DNA of 26,253 nucleotides from a virus: the IMG/VR virus record IMGVR_UViG_3300013132_005696, positions 1 through 26,253 of that record; one strand, 5' to 3'. Position numbers and translations under genes: made by a program. Numbering within the stretch: the stretch's first letter is position 1; every line of letters begins with the position of its first letter. Positions 23,345 to 26,253 of the stretch are shown here, piece after piece. The notes below the pieces were generated by a model that did not search any database, was not told the DNA's origin, and saw nothing but the letters and a program-made list of their open reading frames with translations.

Positions 23345-24016
23345 ATGGCATTACGTCTTTTAGTCGAAACACCTTCCCCAGAAGAATTTGAGTATATACT
23401 GGAAGACAAGAACTCAAAGGGCCCTGCCAATCTTTTTATTAAAGGCCCTTATATGATGGCAGAAGGCATAAACAAAAATAATAGAATTTACGATTTGAAA
23501 GAAATGGCTAAGGAAGTTTCTCGTTACACCGAAGAATTTATTAAGAGCAACAGAGCAATGGGCGAGTTAAACCACCCAACAGCAGCAGATGTAAATCTTG
23601 AAAGGGCATGTCATCTTGTTACCGAATTAAAGCAAGATGGTAATGTTTTTTATGGTACTTCAAAAGTGCTTTCTACCCCCATGGGTATGATTGTAAAGTC
23701 ATTAATTCAAGATGGTGTAAGAGTTGGTATGTCATCGCGTGCTCTAGGTAAGCTTGAAGAACAAGATAACGGTGTTGATAGAGTCTCAGAAATGAGACTT
23801 ATCGCTATTGATTGTGTTGCTGATCCATCGTTTCCCAAAGCTTTCGTAAATGGTATATTAGAGTCTAAGCAATTCGTAGTTGGTCAAGATGGCAGGTATG
23901 AGGAGGTGTATAATGAATTTGAAAACAGAATTTCTTCTTTGCCTAAAAAAGATTTAGAAACATTTTTAAAGGAGCAAATATCTAATTTCTTTAAAAAAAT
24001 GACTTTAACAGTATAA
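23345..24016 (+). CDS. 21: Prohead core protease (gp21-like)
   Basis: Serine protease of the T4 gp21/herpes assemblin type that cuts the scaffold and capsid proteins as the head matures. Visible motifs: GPYMMAEGINKNNRIYD (34-50), GELNHP with the catalytic His77, VGMSSRALG with Ser130/131, and a later AIDCVADPSFP. 223 residues is close to T4 gp21 (212). It is followed by gp67-, gp22- and gp23-like genes in the order expected for a T4-like head block, except that gp67 lies after and not before the protease. Confidence 0.93.
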   Translation: MALRLLVETPSPEEFEYILEDKNSKGPANLFIKGPYMMAEGINKNNRIYDLKEMAKEVSRYTEEFIKSNRAMGELNHPTAADVNLERACHLVTELKQDGNVFYGTSKVLSTPMGMIVKSLIQDGVRVGMSSRALGKLEEQDNGVDRVSEMRLIAIDCVADPSFPKAFVNGILESKQFVVGQDGRYEEVYNEFENRISSLPKKDLETFLKEQISNFFKKMTLTV

Positions 24017-24019
24017 ATA
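24012..24019 (+). promoter_or_regulatory. T4-type late promoter TATAAATA before the gp67-like gene
   Basis: Perfect TATAAATA overlapping the gp21 stop codon, 5 bases before the next ATG. Confidence 0.6.
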
Positions 24020-24024
24020 TTATT

Positions 24025-24177
24025 ATGCATAATACGGATAACAATAATAATACTAAGCTTAATATTAGTAAATTCGTAAGAGCAATTTCTGAAAAAAATT
24101 ACGCCGAAGCAAATAAATATTTAAAGAACGCAATTAACGAGAAAATCAAAACAAAAATCTCGAAAATTGCAAAATAA
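24025..24177 (+). CDS. 67: Prohead core protein, gp67-like, 50 residues
   Basis: A short ORF reading MHNTDNNNNTKLNISKFVRA, then ISEKNYAEANKYLKNAINEK, then IKTKISKIAK. The FVRAISEKNYAEANKYL / NAINEKIKTKI pattern lines up with T4 gp67 (LIEAIKSNDLVAARKLF / EAMAARTIDLI). T4 gp67 is a short internal core protein cut up during maturation. It lacks the acidic C-terminal tail of T4 gp67. It lies between the protease and scaffold genes with its own late-type box. Confidence 0.65.
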   Translation: MHNTDNNNNTKLNISKFVRAISEKNYAEANKYLKNAINEKIKTKISKIAK

Positions 24178-24184
24178 AAAAATT

Positions 24185-25069
24185 ATGAAAGAAGTAAAAG
24201 ACGTATTAAAGACAGCAGCCAAGGATATCCTTTCTGAGGATACTCTTAATGAACTACAAAATATTTTTAATGAAGCAGTAGCAGAAAAAGTTAAACTACA
24301 TGTTGAAAAAGCATTACTAGAGCAAGATGATGATTATTCTAATAAGCTTGAAAAATTAGTTGCTGCTCTTGATGTAGACCATACAGAGAAATTAACAAAA
24401 GTTTATGAAGCAGTAGTTGCAGATCATGCAGCAAAATTGCATAATGTTATCAACAAATACGAGGCCGATTACAACGGTGATGCAAAGAATTTCAAACAAA
24501 ATTTAGTTGAGAATATTTCTAATTATTTAGAACTTTATATTGATGAAGCAATACCTGCTGCAGCAATTAATGAAGCTGTTAAGAACAAAAAATCAAATCA
24601 AATTCTTGAACAAATAAAGAATGTTCTATCTGTCAATGAAGCTTCAGTGAATAATTCAATTCGTGAAGCTATTATTGATGGCAAGAATCAAATCGATGAA
24701 GCTAATAAAAAGCTTGAAGCCGTTCTCTCTGAGAACAAGGAATTAAAGTCAAAAATGGAAAAACTAGAAGTTAATAAACTAGTTGCCGAAAAGACTAAGG
24801 ATATGAATCCAGAAGTAGTTGAAAAAGTATTCAAGCTACTTAATGGTAAAGATCCAAAGTTTGTAAAAGAAAATTTTGACTATACAGTTAAGATGTTTGA
24901 AAAAACAGAGAACGAACGGCTTGAAACTCTAGCTTCTGAAGCAGTAAATGACTCGCAAGCGGTTGAAGTTGATCGCCCGGTAATTGAGGAATCAGCTAAA
25001 CCAACTGCTAATGAAAATGAAGTTGATGCGTCTGCTGCCTTCTATCTAAAAGAATTAAGCAAGTATTAA
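24185..25069 (+). CDS. 22: Prohead scaffold/core protein (gp22-like)
   Basis: 294 residues from the ATG at 24185; I rejected the upstream in-frame TTG (24167) because it lies inside the gp67-like gene. Almost wholly predicted helix and coiled coil, rich in Lys, Glu, Ala and Asn (e.g. KLEAVLSENKELKSKMEKLE). It forms the assembly core inside the prohead and is degraded by gp21. Several L/I-x-E sites that could be cut by such a protease occur (e.g. ALLEQ, ILEQ). Position between protease and capsid genes is the T4 order. Confidence 0.85.
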   Translation: MKEVKDVLKTAAKDILSEDTLNELQNIFNEAVAEKVKLHVEKALLEQDDDYSNKLEKLVAALDVDHTEKLTKVYEAVVADHAAKLHNVINKYEADYNGDAKNFKQNLVENISNYLELYIDEAIPAAAINEAVKNKKSNQILEQIKNVLSVNEASVNNSIREAIIDGKNQIDEANKKLEAVLSENKELKSKMEKLEVNKLVAEKTKDMNPEVVEKVFKLLNGKDPKFVKENFDYTVKMFEKTENERLETLASEAVNDSQAVEVDRPVIEESAKPTANENEVDASAAFYLKELSKY

Positions 25070-25149
25070 TTTTGTAGAGTTTCTGAGGTTTTAAACCTGA
25101 ACAGATATTTAATTGGTCGACTAATCGTTTTGGAGAAACTTATTCAATT
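25070..25149 (+). promoter_or_regulatory. gp23 leader with inverted repeat and Shine-Dalgarno
   Basis: 80-base leader. AGGTTTTAAACCT (25086-25098) is a perfect inverted repeat, extended by TCTG (25082-25085) and CAGA (25102-25105) with a GAA bulge. GGAG (25132-25135) lies 14 bases before the ATG. No TATAAATA is present. I tried to read a tRNA here and could not. Confidence 0.5.
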
Positions 25150-26253
25150 ATGAAAAAAGTTGTACGTCCTTCGCAATCATATATCGATGAATCAAGAGCA
25201 TCAGCTCTTCTTGAGAAGTGGAGTCCAGTATTGGATTACACATCCAAGAATGTAACTGCCATCGAAGATGATCACACACGCTTGAACACAGCCATTCTCT
25301 TGGAAAACCAAGAGCAGTGGTGCTTAAGGGAAGCAGGCCCAAATTATGTGCCTTCATATCCCGGTACAGCAGGTTCTTTAGCTAACGGCTCAGCCGGTGG
25401 TTCACTTGGTAAATTCAACACAAGCAATTGGGTTGATAATCCAGATGGCACCCCCGGTACTGACAATTACGCAGCAGGTGACTATCGTCTTCCTAAGATC
25501 TTGATCCCGATGATTCGCCGTACTTTCCCAGAACTTATCTCTAATGAAATCGTTGGCGTACAGCCAATGTCCGGCCCAGTAGGGTTGGCATTTGCTCTAC
25601 GTTATCGCTACGATCAAACAGCACTTGGTAACGGTGTAGATGGTCAACCATCAGCAACCGATACTACAGTAGGCACCAACTACGGTGCACCAAATTCCGA
25701 TGGAACAGATAAACAAGAGTTGGGTTACCAACTTCTTGATACACGTTTCACCGGTACATCATCAGCTGGTCTTTCAGGTAACAGCGCATTCAGCATCCTT
25801 GGCACTGACCAGGGTGTTGCACGCATCCTAAAGAACTTCGAATTGACAGGTCAAATCCCTCAAATCGTTGTTTCTTTCGAAAAGACAGCAGTTGAAGCTG
25901 GTACACGTAGATTAGCTGCTCGCTGGTCCGTAGAATTAGAGCAAGACCTTAAGAACATGAACGGTATTGACATTGACACCGAATTGACAAATGCTATGAG
26001 CTATGAGCTACAAGCAGAAATCGATCGTGAAATGATCATCCGCATGATCCAGGTTGCTCTAAACGCAGGCTCAAGTACAGGTTATTCTGTATGGAGCCCA
26101 GCATCTGCAGACGGCCGCTGGCTTGTTGAGCGTAATCGCGATTTCTATCAGAGATTAATTATCGAAGCTAACCGTATTGCTGTTCGTAATCGTAGTGGCG
26201 CTGCCAACTTTGTTGTTGCCACCCCACGCGTTTGCGCTATCCTCGAAATGCTC
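25150..26253 (+). CDS. 23: Major capsid protein (gp23-like), 3' end outside window
   Basis: 368 codons are present and the frame is open at the right edge; T4 gp23 has 521 residues, so about 150 are probably missing. Signature region PKILIPMIRRTFPELISNEI followed by VGVQPMSGPVGLAFALRYRY is typical of gp23. The N-terminal part carries LLENQEQW and LREAGPN; Glu61-Ala62 sits where T4 gp23 is cut (Glu65-Ala66) and fits the L-x-E rule of the gp21 protease. Third codon positions are visibly richer in C than in the rest of the window, as expected for the most highly expressed late gene. Confidence 0.97.
   Translation, partial: MKKVVRPSQSYIDESRASALLEKWSPVLDYTSKNVTAIEDDHTRLNTAILLENQEQWCLREAGPNYVPSYPGTAGSLANGSAGGSLGKFNTSNWVDNPDGTPGTDNYAAGDYRLPKILIPMIRRTFPELISNEIVGVQPMSGPVGLAFALRYRYDQTALGNGVDGQPSATDTTVGTNYGAPNSDGTDKQELGYQLLDTRFTGTSSAGLSGNSAFSILGTDQGVARILKNFELTGQIPQIVVSFEKTAVEAGTRRLAARWSVELEQDLKNMNGIDIDTELTNAMSYELQAEIDREMIIRMIQVALNAGSSTGYSVWSPASADGRWLVERNRDFYQRLIIEANRIAVRNRSGAANFVVATPRVCAILEML

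Noticed and set aside
25070-25149. tRNA gene in the gap before gp23
   Set aside because: The length fits, but no acceptor stem, D-arm or T-loop could be paired; only one inverted repeat is present.
25148-25357. Minus-strand ORF of 69 residues
   Set aside because: Antisense to the start of the gp23-like capsid gene, which has strong family evidence.

Overview
The window is a contiguous piece of an AT-rich tailed-phage genome of the T4-like (myovirus) type. The clearest evidence is the block at the right end. It runs prohead protease (gp21-like, 23345-24016), a 50-residue gp67-like core protein (24025-24177), scaffold (gp22-like, 24185-25069) and major capsid protein (gp23-like, from 25150 and cut by the window edge). 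Upstream of it are a gp62-like clamp-loader subunit and a GroES/gp31-like co-chaperonin. PhoH and the queuosine-precursor genes are typical of phages of aquatic bacteria. The host cannot be named from the sequence.

Layout. (1) 2-1975: 3' part of a large virion or adhesin-type protein with a Thr/Pro repeat linker and a seven-repeat RCC1-like propeller. (2) 1978-8358: small metabolic genes on both strands. These include folE, queD and queE (three of the four preQ0-synthesis genes; no queC here), phoH, a P-loop nucleotide-kinase-like gene, a Pro/Ala-rich gene that looks broken by one base, and several unknowns, among them an unlisted 52-residue membrane protein at 7113-7271. (3) 8355-9905: two related minus-strand structural genes. 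(4) 9934-19318: a twelve-gene glycan island, nearly all overlapping. It has eight glycosyltransferase-like genes, one methyltransferase, one NAD-dependent sugar epimerase/decarboxylase, one short nucleotide-sugar dehydrogenase and a GDP-mannose 3,5-epimerase. (5) 19326-23028: a DUF366-like protein, the gp62-like and gp31-like genes, two small genes and an XPD/DinG-type iron-sulfur helicase. (6) 23044-26253: a small fibre-like protein and the head-assembly block.

Regulation visible in the sequence. A textbook sigma-70 promoter (TTGACA, 16 bp, TATAAT; 9899-9926) sits directly in front of the glycan island, with its -10 box only 7 bp before the first ATG. Several metabolic genes show TATAAT 6-8 bp before their start. 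Several others, mostly structural, show a T4-late-like ATAAATA box exactly 5 bp before theirs. Both arrangements would place the transcription start at or next to the start codon, so many mRNAs may be leaderless. Few genes have a good Shine-Dalgarno; gp23 is an exception, with an 80-base leader, an inverted repeat and GGAG.

The likely shared logic is protection and surface change: 7-deazaguanine precursors (possible DNA modification) plus a self-contained kit for making and attaching unusual sugars. Neither use is proven here. There is no gene-free stretch over 300 bases; the largest gap is 7272-7387, which is full of short palindromes. I saw no tRNA, CRISPR array, insertion sequence or attachment site.
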